This document shows, in pieces, positions 35,276 to 44,421 of a stretch of 64,000 nt of DNA. Position 1 is the first letter of the stretch. Each line of letters starts with the position of its first letter. The position numbers and the translations under genes were made by a program. The stretch comes from Pelagimonas varians. GTDB lineage: Bacteria > Pseudomonadota > Alphaproteobacteria > Rhodobacterales > Rhodobacteraceae. Where the stretch lies: the NCBI RefSeq assembly GCF_003208435.1, contig NZ_QKMF01000008.1:124001-188000 (forward strand), given 5' to 3'. The notes under the pieces are model-generated. The model did no database searches. It was given only the letters and a program-made list of their open reading frames with translations, and had not been told where the DNA came from.

Positions 35276-36952
35276 TTAAGTGACGTGGTTTGTACGGTTG
35301 TGTACGTTGAACTTACCAGTTGGTGCATAAAGCCCTTTGACGCGGCCAATCTCTTCGAGAGTTTTGGCATCATAGATCACGATCTCACCATTTGGCTCGA
35401 GCGAGTCAGACAGGTTCCAGTTGGAAACCCAGACTTCGGTGCCATCAGCGTTGAACTCAAAGTGCACAGCTGCGTGCCCTTCTTGCTCGGTCAGCTGAAT
35501 GGTTTTCACAATCTCGCCAGTCTCTTTCGAGATAACCTGAACAGATTGTTGAACTTCTGGCTCTGGGTGCTTTGTCTGGTCAGCCCAGATGTAGTCCGAA
35601 TTCGGGTGTGTCCGAACGAACAGACCGGGCCCATCGGTTTCAACTTCGTAGCAAGTTTTCCAAGCGTTGTCGGGGTGACCTGCGGGATCGTTGCCCCATA
35701 CTGTCACAGTCCCAACACCAAGGTGTGTTGTCCCGGCAACCGGACCACAATTCGGGTCAATCCAGTTGGCACCCGGACCCGGATGCGGCAGGGCAGCAAC
35801 GTCGATCATCGCCTCAAGCTTGTGAGTCTCTGTATCGACAACAACCATTTTGTTCGACGCGTTTGCGGCGATCTGGAAGTAGCGGCCTGTCGGATCAAAG
35901 AAACCGTCATGCAGGAACTTGGCTGAGTTGATTTTGTCGATGCGCAGGTTATCGAGGTCGGTGTAATCCACCTGCCACAGCTGACCCAGCTCTTTCACCG
36001 CAACGATCCATGTTGGCTCATTTGGTGTTGTGTAGATCGCAGCAACACGGGCTTCTTCGACATAGTCACCGTCGACGTTCACACCACGAGTCGAAACCAC
36101 TTTGAGCGGCTCCATTGTCACAGCGTCAGAAATGACGAAGTGAGGAGGCCAGTAACCACCGCCGATGATGTATTTACCGTCGCCGGATACGGCCACGTCA
36201 CGTGCGTCATAGGCGACTTTGACTTCGGAAACCAACATCTTGTCTGGAGTCTGCCAGAGGTCGATTTTGGTCATTTTGCCGTCGCGACCCATTGTGTACC
36301 AGAACCGGCCAGGATGCTCAGGTTCTTCAATCGCGTGGTGCTCAGACGCTTTGATCACGTGCACCGCGTAACCGGTGGGGATGTGAACCAGAACTTCTTT
36401 GGTGTCGCCATCGATGACGGCCACTTTGCCGGCGTCACGTTCGATCACAACAAAGAAGTTTTCCCAGTTGCGGCCGTGCATTGGCTCGGTCGGGTAGTCG
36501 GCTTCTTCGACATAGACCTTCCGGGTCTCGCGCATCTGTGCCAGCGACATTTCTGGCGGCTTGGGCGCATCCATCTGGATGTAGGTCGCCATGTCTTTGA
36601 TCTGCTTTTCGGTCATAATGTCCGAAAAGTTGTTCATACCGCCTTCGGTACCCCAGGCAATAATCTTTTCAAGACGTTCCTGACCAAGCTTCAGCGTGCC
36701 ACCTTCGGTGACCGAGCCGTCAGCGCCGGTTTTCTTCCAATGCGGTTCCAGGCTTTTGCCGGTAGCGCCTTTGCGCAAAACACCGTGGCAACCTGCGCAC
36801 TGTTCGAAATAGAGTTGTTTCGAAGCTTCAAAGGCTTCTTCGCTAAGGCTAGGACCTTCGGCGAATGCGGGCATCGCAACGCTGCCGAGGATCATGGCAA
36901 AACCTGCCCCTAGCGCGCCGCGTAGTTTCATTTGGGTGATTCCAAGTGACAT
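35276..36952 (-). CDS. nirS: NirS: cytochrome cd1 nitrite reductase
   Basis: 558 aa from the ATG at 36952 (GGAGAG seven bases upstream). A signal peptide ends in MPAFA. The cytochrome c domain has CAGCH at 52-56. The d1 propeller carries the family landmarks AVHVIKASEHHAIEE, GTTHLGVGTVTVWG, FVRTHPNSDYIWADQTKHPE and EGHAAVHFEFN; histidines there are the d1-ligand and catalytic candidates. It reduces nitrite to NO in the periplasm, the defining step of denitrification. A DNR-type operator lies 60 bp upstream. It ends at a strong terminator. Confidence 0.97.
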   Translation of the reverse strand: MSLGITQMKLRGALGAGFAMILGSVAMPAFAEGPSLSEEAFEASKQLYFEQCAGCHGVLRKGATGKSLEPHWKKTGADGSVTEGGTLKLGQERLEKIIAWGTEGGMNNFSDIMTEKQIKDMATYIQMDAPKPPEMSLAQMRETRKVYVEEADYPTEPMHGRNWENFFVVIERDAGKVAVIDGDTKEVLVHIPTGYAVHVIKASEHHAIEEPEHPGRFWYTMGRDGKMTKIDLWQTPDKMLVSEVKVAYDARDVAVSGDGKYIIGGGYWPPHFVISDAVTMEPLKVVSTRGVNVDGDYVEEARVAAIYTTPNEPTWIVAVKELGQLWQVDYTDLDNLRIDKINSAKFLHDGFFDPTGRYFQIAANASNKMVVVDTETHKLEAMIDVAALPHPGPGANWIDPNCGPVAGTTHLGVGTVTVWGNDPAGHPDNAWKTCYEVETDGPGLFVRTHPNSDYIWADQTKHPEPEVQQSVQVISKETGEIVKTIQLTEQEGHAAVHFEFNADGTEVWVSNWNLSDSLEPNGEIVIYDAKTLEEIGRVKGLYAPTGKFNVHNRTNHVT

Positions 36953-37012
36953 AATCACTCTCCGTTTGCTGGTGAGGCAAGCGGAAGATGCGCCGACTGA
37001 CTGAGTCTCGTC

Positions 37013-37026
37013 TTAACATTAGTCAA
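37013..37026. promoter_or_regulatory. DNR/NNR/FNR-type operator upstream of nirS
   Basis: TTAAC-ATTA-GTCAA, which on the minus strand reads TTGAC-TAAT-GTTAA, the same half-sites as the box before nirE. It is centred about 67 bp before the nirS start codon, a usual place for an activator of a denitrification promoter. Confidence 0.8.
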
Positions 37027-37140
37027 AGGTGCTCACAAAAAAGAGAGGACATCCCGATTCCATCCCCTTATTTATATGGACATTTCTGAGGTATCTTTTC
37101 AATTGGACCGCCAGTCGTTGCAAAAAACGGCAGCGACAGT

Positions 37141-38418
37141 TCAAACGCGATCTTTAACAAGATGGGTCAGTGTCGCCCCGGCCTCGTAGTAAGCTTGGCG
37201 CACCCCGGCAAAGGCAATATTATGCTGGGCAATTGGTGCACGCGGCATCACCGATAAGTCCCCGCCCAGCAAGGCCTGCGCCATAGCCGTGCCAAACACG
37301 GTGCCCGGCCCGATCCCGCGCCCTGAGTAGCCAAAGTTGATCAGGGCTGAATTGTCTAACAACAATGTTTTTGGCAGGTATTCTTCGGTCATGGCAATGC
37401 GGCCAAACCACGTTTCTTGCAACGTAACCTCAGCCAGCAAAGGATACATTTTAGTCAGTTTTCGTTTCAGCCAGCCCAAATGTGCCGATTGGCCAATATG
37501 GCCTAGCTGCCCCATCCCGCCAATGATCAACCGCCCGTCTTGATCCATCCGCCAGGACGACATCACCATTGCGGTATCCCAACACCCCTCCTTACCAGGC
37601 AGAATTTGGGCCGCTTGTTCCACCGACAAGGGCGCAGTTGCAGACTGAAAATAATGTACGGGAATGACTTTTGGCGTTTTCAACCCCTGTATCGGAATCG
37701 CATAGCCGTTCATGGCGATAATCATTTTTTTGGCGGTTACCGTGCCGCGAGGCGTTTGCACAGTCCACAACGCGCCAGCCTTTTTAACATCCAATGCCGG
37801 TGTCTTCGAATGCAATATCGCGCCAAATGTCTGGGCCGCGCGCGCCAGCCCAACGGCGTAGGCCAAAGGTTGAATTGTCCCGGCACGCGGATCAAATAGC
37901 GCGCCATGCACTTGGTCAGACCCCGTTCGCGCAATGGCCTCTTCTCGGCTCAATAACTGCACTGGGGCACCGCGTGCGGTCTGCTGGCGAAACCGATTCT
38001 GTAAATCGGACAAACCGGTGGGCGCATGGGCACAATGCAGCGTTCCGTTTCTGACAGGCTCGCAAGCAATTTCGTGACGTGCAATCAGGTCAAAAACCTT
38101 GTCAGGCGCTTGGGCCAAAATCCGCGAAAGGCGCTCTCCTGCTGCTAGGCCAATTGTGGCGTTTATTTCATCGGGTGGCAGCCAAAGACCTGCATTGGAC
38201 AATCCCACGTTCCGGCCAGAACCGCCGAACCCAATACTTTCAGCCTCCAAAACACGGACCGAAGCGCCCCCCTGTGCCGCCTCGAGCGCTGCTGACAAAC
38301 CGGTATACCCGCCACCAATGATGACCAAATCCGCCTTAGCATTTTCGGTCAACGGTTTGGTATCCTCACTCTCTTGGCATGTGTTGAACCAAAGGCTGTC
38401 GCTGATCTTGGATGTCAC
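37141..38418 (-). CDS. FAD-dependent oxidoreductase (DAO family, PuuB-like)
   Basis: 425 aa. The dinucleotide motif is VIIGGGYTGLSAALEAAQGG (residues 32-51), followed by GFGGSGRNVGLSNAGLWLPP, where flavin attachment residues occur in related amine oxidases, and a C-terminal NFGYSGRGIGPGTVFG FAD block. It resembles gamma-glutamylputrescine oxidase and sarcosine-oxidase-like enzymes. Substrate is not inferable. It lies between the nirS promoter and the flagellar genes. Confidence 0.85.
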   Translation of the reverse strand: MTSKISDSLWFNTCQESEDTKPLTENAKADLVIIGGGYTGLSAALEAAQGGASVRVLEAESIGFGGSGRNVGLSNAGLWLPPDEINATIGLAAGERLSRILAQAPDKVFDLIARHEIACEPVRNGTLHCAHAPTGLSDLQNRFRQQTARGAPVQLLSREEAIARTGSDQVHGALFDPRAGTIQPLAYAVGLARAAQTFGAILHSKTPALDVKKAGALWTVQTPRGTVTAKKMIIAMNGYAIPIQGLKTPKVIPVHYFQSATAPLSVEQAAQILPGKEGCWDTAMVMSSWRMDQDGRLIIGGMGQLGHIGQSAHLGWLKRKLTKMYPLLAEVTLQETWFGRIAMTEEYLPKTLLLDNSALINFGYSGRGIGPGTVFGTAMAQALLGGDLSVMPRAPIAQHNIAFAGVRQAYYEAGATLTHLVKDRV

Positions 38419-38462
38419 GTGAATTCCTTTAGCTAGGTAACGGGCCTTGAGAAGGACGGTTC

Positions 38463-38588
38463 ATGAATGGTTACACAAAGCCGGTTCTGTGCGTCCATGA
38501 TTTCTTTGTTGCGGGGCAGAAATTGTCCAACCAAGATCGCCAAAGGACGGAGCACTGCAATTATTGCCCGTCTGGACCGCCTGTATAG
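38463..38588 (+). CDS. Possible 41-residue ORF before flhA
   Basis: ATG at 38463 with AAGGA six bases upstream, 41 codons, ending TAG at 38588. It contains a CNYC pair near the end. No homologue is recognised and the 335-bp gap it sits in may simply be the flhA promoter region. Support is only the good ribosome-binding site. Confidence 0.2.
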   Translation: MNGYTKPVLCVHDFFVAGQKLSNQDRQRTEHCNYCPSGPPV

Positions 38589-38595
38589 GTCGCTC

Positions 38596-38615
38596 TTTAG
38601 TAAAAACTTACTAAA
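38596..38615. promoter_or_regulatory. Inverted repeat TTTAGTAA-AAAC-TTACTAAA upstream of flhA
   Basis: Two perfect 8-bp AT-rich arms with a 4-base spacer, 139 bp before the flhA start. Length and symmetry suit a dimeric regulator. The rest of this 335-bp gap (38419-38753) shows no gene beyond the small ORF at 38463. Confidence 0.45.
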
Positions 38616-38753
38616 AATAAACTGCTGCTGCTTAGCCTGAACCCAACTGAGATTCGGGAGTAGCCAAGAAATGGCGCAGTTTCATTTGAGAAATGCCAAG
38701 TTTTACAGGTCGCACCATGTGCTGCCCTTCTCCACGATCATTAGGGTAAAGTT

Positions 38754-40835
38754 ATGAAGTCCAAGGCTATTTCCCTCTTTAACCCAACCATCTTAATGGC
38801 TTTGGCACTGATGGCGATTATCGTCATGATGATTTTGCCAATGCCGTCTTGGGTGTTGGATGTGGGGCTAGCTGTCTCTTTTGGGCTGGCGATTTTGATT
38901 TTCACAGTCACACTGTTTATCGAACGCCCGCTGGATTTTTCAGCCTTTCCAACGGTTTTGCTGACCACATTGATGCTGCGGTTATCACTCAACGTAAGCT
39001 CAACCAAACTGATTATCGGACAAGGCCATACCGGAACCCATGCCGCAGGCGACGTCATTCAAGGCTTCGCGAACTTCGTCATGGGGGGAAGCGTTTTTTT
39101 GGGGCTTGTCGTGTTTGGCGTTTTGATGATCGTCAACTTTGCTGTCATTACCAAAGGCTCGGCCCGAATGGCCGAAGTTTCTGCCAGATTTGCGCTAGAC
39201 GCCATGCCGGGCAAGCAGCTTGCGATTGACGCGGACATGTCTGCTGGTGCGATTGACCACGCCGAAGCCAAATTGCGCCGTGAAACGGAGCAACAAGAAA
39301 CAACATTCTTCGGCTCGCTTGATGGTGCATCCAAGTTTGTCAAAGGTGACGCTGTTGCAGGCCTTTTGATCACTGGTCTCAATCTGATTATGGGCATCAT
39401 CATGGGTACGGTCGTCCATGATATGCCCCTTTCAGACGCCCTGGAAACATATGCGATTCTGACCGTAGGGGATGGCTTGGTTTCGCAGATCCCCGCCGTC
39501 ATTATCTCAATCGCCGCCGGTCTGTTGCTGGCACGTGGCGGCTCAAAGGTATCCGCCGACGTTGCGGTTATGGCTCAGCTTGGGCGCCATCCAGCTGCGC
39601 TGACAACTGTGGCCGTTTTGATGGCCATGTTCGCATTGGTTCCCGGGTTACCCTTTTTCCCGTTTATGCTTGGGGCCACAATTTTAGGGGCTTCGGCCTG
39701 GTGGATAAAAGCCCATCCGGCAGTGGAACCCGAAGAGGCCGCCGATGAAGTTGAAGACACCGGTCCTGTAACCCGCCCAATGGGTGATGTTTTGGATCTT
39801 GATGATATCCACGTGGAGTTCGCGCCAGACTTGGTCAACATGGCCTTGGACCCTGGTACTGGGTTGGATGTACGGATTGCGAATATGCGAAATCATATTG
39901 CATCCAACTTCGGCTTGATTTTGCCTGAAATCCGCTTGACCGACGCATCCGCTTTGCCAACAGGCACTTATGTCATCCGCATTCACGGCGTCGAAATGGC
40001 CCGCGGTGAATTGAATTCCGACTTGGTGCTTGCCCTCATTCCTGAAGAAGTCGGTGCTCTTCCCAGCGGCAAAGATGTCACTGAACCAGTTTACGGTGCC
40101 CCGGCACGCTGGATTCGGCCCGAAGACCAAGAACGCGCATCAATAACGGGAGTCACAATTGTCACCCCCGCCGAGGTTTTGGCCACCCATTTGCTAGAGG
40201 TAATACGCCGCAATTTCGGTCGTCTTTTGACATTCAAAACTCTACGCCGCTTGCTGGACGAAATGGTCGCGCTGTCCAATCCGGCGCGCGCCGATGCGAA
40301 TAGAAAACTGTTGGACGAAATCATTCCCGAGAAGGTCCAAATAGATACTTTGCATCAGGTTTTGCGCCTGCTGTTGGATGAACAAGTCTCGATCCGCAAT
40401 ATGCCACTAATCCTTGAGGCGGTTTCAGAAATGCGCGGCCAACAAACCCGGCCCGAAATTATCTGCGAACACGTAAGACAACGCATGGGCTTCCAGCTGG
40501 TCGCCGGTATGCGCCGCCCGGATGGAACAATTCCGCTGATCCAGCTGGCCCCGGAATGGGAAGAAACCTTTGTCACCTATCAGATGGATGGCGGACAGGG
40601 TGCCTTGGATGTCGCCTTGCCACCGGATCGATTTGAAGCGCTAACCAAAGGTCTCGCTGAACAAATTGGTGATGCGGGAAGCAGGGGCGTTGTACCCGCA
40701 GTTGTCACTTCGGCCCGCCGCCGCCGCTTTTTGCGAACGGTTATGGCAGCCAAGGGTATGACCAGCCCGGTAATGTCATTTGAAGAAATTGGCGTAGAGG
40801 CACGGCCCACATTGGTAGGGGTGGTGGCAGCGTGA
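38754..40835 (+). CDS. flhA: FlhA: flagellar type III export gate
   Basis: 693 aa. Eight N-terminal membrane segments (residues about 10-310) with the FHIPEP-type signature region around LMLRLSLNVSSTKLIIG and GDAVAGLLITGLNLIMG, then a long cytoplasmic domain (from about 330) with VSIRNMPLILEAV and RQRMGFQLV. FlhA forms the nonameric export gate that docks chaperone-cargo complexes. Its stop overlaps the fliR GTG start, so flhA-fliR-flhB-orf is one operon. Confidence 0.97.
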   Translation: MKSKAISLFNPTILMALALMAIIVMMILPMPSWVLDVGLAVSFGLAILIFTVTLFIERPLDFSAFPTVLLTTLMLRLSLNVSSTKLIIGQGHTGTHAAGDVIQGFANFVMGGSVFLGLVVFGVLMIVNFAVITKGSARMAEVSARFALDAMPGKQLAIDADMSAGAIDHAEAKLRRETEQQETTFFGSLDGASKFVKGDAVAGLLITGLNLIMGIIMGTVVHDMPLSDALETYAILTVGDGLVSQIPAVIISIAAGLLLARGGSKVSADVAVMAQLGRHPAALTTVAVLMAMFALVPGLPFFPFMLGATILGASAWWIKAHPAVEPEEAADEVEDTGPVTRPMGDVLDLDDIHVEFAPDLVNMALDPGTGLDVRIANMRNHIASNFGLILPEIRLTDASALPTGTYVIRIHGVEMARGELNSDLVLALIPEEVGALPSGKDVTEPVYGAPARWIRPEDQERASITGVTIVTPAEVLATHLLEVIRRNFGRLLTFKTLRRLLDEMVALSNPARADANRKLLDEIIPEKVQIDTLHQVLRLLLDEQVSIRNMPLILEAVSEMRGQQTRPEIICEHVRQRMGFQLVAGMRRPDGTIPLIQLAPEWEETFVTYQMDGGQGALDVALPPDRFEALTKGLAEQIGDAGSRGVVPAVVTSARRRRFLRTVMAAKGMTSPVMSFEEIGVEARPTLVGVVAA

Positions 40836-41599
40836 CCAGCCTTGCCCCCCTGATCGAGCTTATGTCGGCGTCACTCTGGTTATCACTAATGGTGTTTTTG
40901 CGGGTCGGCGCGGCGATTTCAGTCATGCCGGCGCTGGGTGAACAGATGATTTCCGTTAGAACTCGGCTTATGATTGCTCTTGTGATCACGGTTGCCGTGA
41001 CCCCTGCCGTTGCAGGGCATTTCGACCTCCAAGACCCTTCATTGCCAGTCTTCCTGAGGGCTTTGGCAACAGAGACGTTGTCAGGGCTGTTTCTTGGGAT
41101 TGTCTTGCGCCTGTTTGTTTTGGCTATTCAAACCGCTGGAGCAATCGCCGCACAATCGACGTCCCTGTCGCAGCTGCTTGGCCAATCGGGGTTAGATCCC
41201 TTGCCAGCCTTAGGCAACATTTTGATGATAGCTGCGCTTGCTCTTTTGATGGTCACCGGATTTCACGTCAAGGTGGCCATATTCCTGATCATTTCCTATG
41301 AAATTTTACCGCCTTTGGTATTTCCAAACGCGGCTGACATCGCAGAAGCGGGCAGTATTCGCGTCGCCGAGAGTTTTGCCCTCGCCTTTACGCTTGCGGC
41401 CCCATTTGTAGTTCTATCGGTGCTTTATAATTTGACGCTTGGCGTGATCAACAAGGCTATGCCCCAATTGATGGTCGCCTTTGTCGGCGCGCCGGTGATC
41501 ACGTTCGGGGCCATCGCCTTTATGCTGGTTTCAGCCCCATTGATGTTGACTGTCTGGGTCCAAGCCTTGGACGCCTTTATGACAGCGCCGTTCCAGTAG
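40832..41599 (+). CDS. fliR: FliR: flagellar export gate membrane protein
   Basis: 255 aa, GTG start overlapping the flhA stop (GTGA). About six hydrophobic segments; FLRVGAAISVMPALGE, FLGIVLRLFVLAIQTAGAI and SQLLGQSGLDPLPALGN mark the family. FliR joins FliP and FliQ in the core export channel. flhB starts 6 bp after its stop. Confidence 0.95.
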   Translation: MTSLAPLIELMSASLWLSLMVFLRVGAAISVMPALGEQMISVRTRLMIALVITVAVTPAVAGHFDLQDPSLPVFLRALATETLSGLFLGIVLRLFVLAIQTAGAIAAQSTSLSQLLGQSGLDPLPALGNILMIAALALLMVTGFHVKVAIFLIISYEILPPLVFPNAADIAEAGSIRVAESFALAFTLAAPFVVLSVLYNLTLGVINKAMPQLMVAFVGAPVITFGAIAFMLVSAPLMLTVWVQALDAFMTAPFQ

Positions 41600-41605
41600 C
41601 GCTCT

Positions 41606-42691
41606 ATGTCTGATTCAGAAGACAGCGGCGACAAAAGTCACGAACCCTCCCAGAAAAAATTGGACGATGCCCGCAAGAAAGGTGAAATCCCGCGCGCTGC
41701 CGATCTTCTTACTGCGATGGGTTATTTGGGTCTATTGGCTGGCGCAGTGTCCGTTGGTAGCTATTGCATCTTGAGGCTGTCCAATGTCTTGCTTCCTATG
41801 ATCGAACAACCCGAAAGACTTACCCATCTGTTCTTCGACGGAAATGCCAAAGCCGTTTCAGGTCAATTGCTTAGTGCGGGGTTGACCCAGACATTGCCGA
41901 TTTTGTTTGCCCCAACTGTTTTTGTATTACTGACACTGTTCGCGACCCGTGGAATTGTCTTTTCTGGCAAAAAACTGATGCCCAAGTTTTCGCGTCTGTC
42001 ACCGATAGATAATGCCAAAAACAAATACGGCAGACGTGGCTTGTTTGAGTTTTTCAAAAGCTTTGTGAAGCTTTCCGTCTACTCAGTTCTATTGGCCGTC
42101 TTTTTAAAAAGCCAGCTGGAGCCAATCATTGGCACCGTCCGAACCTCCCCGGCGGAAGTCGTCATGATGATCACCACCCTCGTCACGAAATTTCTGTTCA
42201 TCGTCGTCCTGATTGCCCTCGTGATTGGCGGGATAGATGCATTCTGGCAGCGCGGCGAGCATATTCGCAAAAATCGCATGTCGATGAAGGAATTGCGCGA
42301 TGAAGCGAAAGAGGCGGAGGGGGATCCGTATCTCAAACAGCATCGCCGCGCGATGGCCCAAGAATTGGCGCTGAACCAAATGATGGGGGATGTACCGGAC
42401 GCAGATGTTATCATTGTCAATCCAACGCATTACGCCGTCGCCCTTAGATGGAGCCGAATGCCAGGGACTGCACCCGAATGCGTCGCCAAAGGCGTTGATG
42501 AGGTTGCCTTGCGTATCAGAGAGGTCGCTACCGAAGCGGGCGTTCCCATACAATCAGATCCGCCAACAGCACGGGCAGTTTATGCAACGACGGAAATCGG
42601 GCAAGAAATTTCACCGGACCACTATCAACCCGTGGCTGCAGCCATTCGCTTTGCTCAAACTATGCGTGAAAAAGCGCGTAAGAAAGGATAG
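41606..42691 (+). CDS. flhB: FlhB: export-apparatus substrate-specificity switch
   Basis: 361 aa. Four membrane segments between residues 28 and 210, then the cytoplasmic domain with the self-cleaving NPTH motif (IVNPTHYAVALRW). Cleavage there switches export from rod/hook to filament subunits. The N-terminal basic start (PSQKKLDDARKKGEIPRA) is typical. Confidence 0.97.
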   Translation: MSDSEDSGDKSHEPSQKKLDDARKKGEIPRAADLLTAMGYLGLLAGAVSVGSYCILRLSNVLLPMIEQPERLTHLFFDGNAKAVSGQLLSAGLTQTLPILFAPTVFVLLTLFATRGIVFSGKKLMPKFSRLSPIDNAKNKYGRRGLFEFFKSFVKLSVYSVLLAVFLKSQLEPIIGTVRTSPAEVVMMITTLVTKFLFIVVLIALVIGGIDAFWQRGEHIRKNRMSMKELRDEAKEAEGDPYLKQHRRAMAQELALNQMMGDVPDADVIIVNPTHYAVALRWSRMPGTAPECVAKGVDEVALRIREVATEAGVPIQSDPPTARAVYATTEIGQEISPDHYQPVAAAIRFAQTMREKARKKG

Positions 42692-42693
42692 TC

Positions 42694-43116
42694 ATGACAT
42701 CTGGAATAGATGACTTGGTGCAAGTTACAGACACACTGTGTGAACAAGCTTTGGAAGCCCATCGTCGCAACTTAGCTAAGAGCCAAAGCATCGCTCAGGA
42801 AATTGAAGAGATTGATTCACTTCGAGTTGCAGCTCAGCATGATGGCGAGGGCCTTCAGGCCCGTCGTTTGGTTGGTGCAGACACGCTTTGGCAAGGGTGG
42901 TTGATGCGCCGGCGCGCAGATCTTATGCGCGATGCAGCCATGGCGCGCGCCTATGAAGGCGAAAGTCTCGCCAAAGCGCGCACGGCGTTTGCACGGGCAG
43001 AAGCGTCAAAATCCATTTTGGAAGATGAGCGGCAAAAGGCCAAGAAGAAGGCTTTGTTGCGGGATGCGGACCGGTTGGACGAACAGAGCACTTTGCGGCA
43101 AGGTTTTGGATACTAG
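42694..43116 (+). CDS. Coiled-coil protein downstream of flhB, FliJ-like candidate
   Basis: 140 aa, no signal peptide or membrane segment, almost wholly helical and charged (SQSIAQEIEEIDSLRVAAQHD, SKSILEDERQKAKKKALLRD). It begins 3 bp after flhB in the same operon. No clear homology is recognised. Size, coiled-coil character and location fit FliJ, the stalk protein that links the FliI ATPase to FlhA and is too divergent to spot by eye; no fliJ was found beside fliI. This is inference only. Confidence 0.6.
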   Translation: MTSGIDDLVQVTDTLCEQALEAHRRNLAKSQSIAQEIEEIDSLRVAAQHDGEGLQARRLVGADTLWQGWLMRRRADLMRDAAMARAYEGESLAKARTAFARAEASKSILEDERQKAKKKALLRDADRLDEQSTLRQGFGY

Positions 43117-43124
43117 AACGAACG

Positions 43125-43152
43125 AAAACTGCCCCTATCGGGGCAGTTTTTT
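43125..43152. terminator. Intrinsic terminator between the flhA operon and fliL
   Basis: An 11-bp stem AAAACTGCCCC / GGGGCAGTTTT with a TATC loop and TTTTTT after it; works for both convergent operons. Confidence 0.9.
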
Positions 43153-43167
43153 CCTAAAACGCGTTTG

Positions 43168-43671
43168 TTAGGTGTCTTGACGGGCTATTTCGGTGATCAG
43201 AATGTCACTGACGTCATTTCCTAGAACGGGCCGAGCGGCTTCAAGCAAAGCAGCCCTCAAAATCTCCATGCGGTCACCTGATGTAAATGTTCCCTCAAAG
43301 CCACCGATATTCGCGTGATCGAAGAGGACTTGAAGGAATACATCTCGCAGTTTTGGTTCTCTTGCATAGACAACCTCTGTCGATCCCGTAGGAACTTCAA
43401 TACTAAGCGAAGCAACCACCAGCGCGTTGACCCTGTCAGGTCCCACTACTGGGATGACAAACTGGTTGTTTAGCTTGACGTAATCACGCCCTTCGGTTGG
43501 ACCATCTTGTTTGGCCTCTGCCGTCACGTGATGCACTTCCTCCATTGGAACCACACAGTCAGCCGCTGCATGCGCATCTTCTGGGTCCGGGGCAGGCATG
43601 AGGAACAAACCTGCCCCAACACCGGCAGCGGTGCCGATCAAGGCTAGTATAATGGGTAACAGTTTTCGCAT
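43168..43671 (-). CDS. fliL: FliL: basal-body-associated protein
   Basis: 167 aa with one N-terminal membrane helix (LPIILALIGTAAGVGAGLFL) and a periplasmic domain ending with RPVLGNDVSDILITEIARQDT-type sequence. FliL surrounds and stabilises the stators. It is the last gene of the flgB-to-fliL operon. Confidence 0.9.
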   Translation of the reverse strand: MRKLLPIILALIGTAAGVGAGLFLMPAPDPEDAHAAADCVVPMEEVHHVTAEAKQDGPTEGRDYVKLNNQFVIPVVGPDRVNALVVASLSIEVPTGSTEVVYAREPKLRDVFLQVLFDHANIGGFEGTFTSGDRMEILRAALLEAARPVLGNDVSDILITEIARQDT

Positions 43672-43680
43672 GGGACCTCC

Positions 43681-44421
43681 TTAGAAAGGTAGCACAACAT
43701 CAAGGACCTGTTGACCAATCCGAGGTTGTTGCATGTCGCTGATCTGCCCGCGCCCACCATAGGAAATTCGCGCTGATGCGATTTTGTCGTAGGTAATTTC
43801 ATTTTGCCGGGAGATATCTTCGGGGCGCACGTAGCCAGAAACCAGAAGTTCACGCATCTCGAAATTGACCCTTACTTCTTGTATGCCCTCGATTGCTAGA
43901 ATTCCGTTGGGCAAGACATCAGTCACAGTGGCCGCCACGCGCAACGTCAGAGTCTCGCTGCGCTTCACAGATCCACTGCCCTTTGATTTGCTGGAGCTGT
44001 CCAATTCAACTGCCGGGTCGAGGCTCGCGCCAGTCGGCAACTCTTTATTAATGCGCTGAGGAACCCCAAACAGTTGTGGCACGCTCATGTCTTCTGACCC
44101 TGATCGTGATCTATCTGTCTCGTTTGAAATCTCGGCACTTTCGTCAATTTCAATGACCACTGTCATGATATCGCCGCGCTGGACTGCTCTGCGATCGCCA
44201 AGAAGCGAAGTTTTCCCAGAGCTCCAAAGGGATGCAGCCTCTGACTGCCGCTGCAAAGGGGCCACATTATACACACCGGAAGCAATCATCGCCACGCGCT
44301 CTGGGCTTTCGGCTGGTGGGGTGAACGACGGCGCTTTTCCCAAATGATCCAAGCGGGCGCAGGCCGAGTTGATCAAAACGAGACCCAAAAGACAAAAAAT
44401 TCTAAGCATTGTATTCCTCAT
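43681..44421 (-). CDS. flgH: FlgH: L-ring lipoprotein
   Basis: 246 aa. A lipobox occurs at LINSACARL. LWSSGKTSLLGDRRAVQRGDIMTVVI and FEMRELLVSGYVRPEDISR identify the L-ring protein in the outer membrane. The ATG at 44421 overlaps the flgA stop; an ATG four codons later has a better GAGGA site and may be the true start. Confidence 0.93.
   Translation of the reverse strand: MRNTMLRIFCLLGLVLINSACARLDHLGKAPSFTPPAESPERVAMIASGVYNVAPLQRQSEAASLWSSGKTSLLGDRRAVQRGDIMTVVIEIDESAEISNETDRSRSGSEDMSVPQLFGVPQRINKELPTGASLDPAVELDSSSKSKGSGSVKRSETLTLRVAATVTDVLPNGILAIEGIQEVRVNFEMRELLVSGYVRPEDISRQNEITYDKIASARISYGGRGQISDMQQPRIGQQVLDVVLPF

Noticed and set aside
36140-36913. Long open frame (257 codons) antisense to nirS
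   Set aside because: It lies wholly inside nirS on the opposite strand, has no family motif, and arises from codon bias.
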